Program-made: the position numbers and the translations under genes | From: Enterocloster bolteae | GTDB taxonomy: Bacteria; Bacillota_A; Clostridia; Lachnospirales; Lachnospiraceae | NCBI GenBank assembly: GCA_021769025.1 | Contig: JAETTS010000174.1 | Location: 1 to 5,893 of the forward strand | Length of the DNA stretch: 5,893 bases | Reading direction: 5' to 3' | Shown: in pieces, positions 5,682-5,893 of the stretch | How positions within the stretch are numbered: the first letter of the stretch is position 1 | How the letters are laid out: the number at the start of each line of letters is the position of its first letter | The notes under the pieces: model-generated | Seen by the model: only the letters and a program-made list of their open reading frames with translations | Told to the model about the DNA's origin: nothing | The model's database searches: none

Positions 5682-5893
5682 ATGAAGAAGCTACTAAAAT
5701 ATCTGAAAAGCTATAAGCTGGAAAGCGTCCTTGGTCCCCTGTTTAAAATGCTGGAGGCCAGCTTTGAGTTGTTTGTGCCCCTGGTGATGGCCAAGATCAT
5801 TGATGTGGGAATCAAAAACCAGGACGGGCCCTACATTCTTAAGATGGGCGGCATCCTGGTAGCCCTTGGCGTGATCGGACTGGCCTGTTCCCT
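5682..5893 (+). CDS. ABC exporter subunit (fused membrane and ATPase type), N-terminal 70 codons only
   Basis: The gene starts at ATG 5682, with AGGGAGG (5668-5674) 7 bases upstream, and is cut by the right edge of the window. The visible residues begin MKKLLKYLKSYKLESVLGP, continue with a hydrophobic stretch at about 19-37 containing LEASFELFVPLVMAKIIDVG, then a polar loop with NQDGPY near residues 46-51, and a second hydrophobic segment starting near 54. This pattern, particularly PLVMAKIIDVGI, matches the first two membrane segments of type-1 ABC exporters with fused ATPase domain that are common in clostridia and often occur as heterodimer pairs. The ATPase motifs lie outside the window, so the assignment rests on the N-terminal pattern alone. 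Substrate is unknown. A promoter, a dyad and a leader hairpin precede it, suggesting regulation separate from the upstream operon. Confidence 0.82.
   Translation, partial: MKKLLKYLKSYKLESVLGPLFKMLEASFELFVPLVMAKIIDVGIKNQDGPYILKMGGILVALGVIGLACS

Noticed and set aside
5531..5716. Small 61-codon reading frame across the intergenic region before the ABC exporter
   Set aside because: It overlaps the hairpins, the ribosome binding site and the start of the ABC gene in another frame, and its product resembles no known family.
1..5893. Mobile element, phage, defence system or CRISPR array
   Set aside because: No transposase, integrase, toxin-antitoxin, nuclease or repeat-spacer pattern is visible. 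All long frames are accounted for by ordinary families with uniform-looking composition.

Overview
The window reads as an ordinary chromosomal stretch of a low-to-mid-GC Firmicute, most likely a gut-type clostridium of the Lachnospiraceae. The evidence for this is the strong GGAGG-type ribosome binding sites, the mixed codon use, and a gene set of M32 carboxypeptidase, pyrophosphate-type phosphofructokinase, YihY membrane protein, SPL-like radical SAM protein, UMF1-family transporter and a clostridial-type ABC exporter half. The family assignments rest on visible motifs. The taxonomic guess is inference, since no rRNA or other marker gene is present.

Layout from left to right: (1) The 3' half of an M32 zinc carboxypeptidase gene, plus strand, cut by the left edge and ending at 839. 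(2) A hairpin at 926-965 with T-rich flanks on both sides, which can end transcription of this gene and of the converging phosphofructokinase gene. (3) On the minus strand, a phosphofructokinase gene (984-2219) with residues typical of PPi-dependent enzymes, and upstream of it a YihY/BrkB-family membrane protein gene (2334-3161). Each has its own recognisable promoter. (4) A divergent promoter region at about 3162-3326. (5) On the plus strand, a probable two-gene operon: an SPL-like radical SAM protein (3327-4226) and a 12-TM UMF1/Atg22-like transporter (4258-5520), 31 bases apart. (6) A 161-base intergenic region with several inverted repeats and a candidate promoter, leading into the first 70 codons of an ABC exporter gene (5682 onward), cut by the right edge.

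The genes do not form one evident pathway. They look like neighbouring housekeeping units: peptide turnover, glycolysis, an envelope protein, a radical SAM enzyme of unknown substrate with a transporter, and an exporter. Three gene starts (yihY-like, radical SAM, UMF1) are better placed downstream of the longest open frame, because the ribosome binding site and promoter positions decide them.

I found no mobile element, CRISPR array, tRNA, rRNA or convincing riboswitch, and nothing that amounts to a previously undescribed system. The points most worth a second look are the phosphofructokinase active-site residues, the radical SAM protein that appears to lack the catalytic cysteine of true spore photoproduct lyase, and the stacked dyads in front of the ABC exporter gene.
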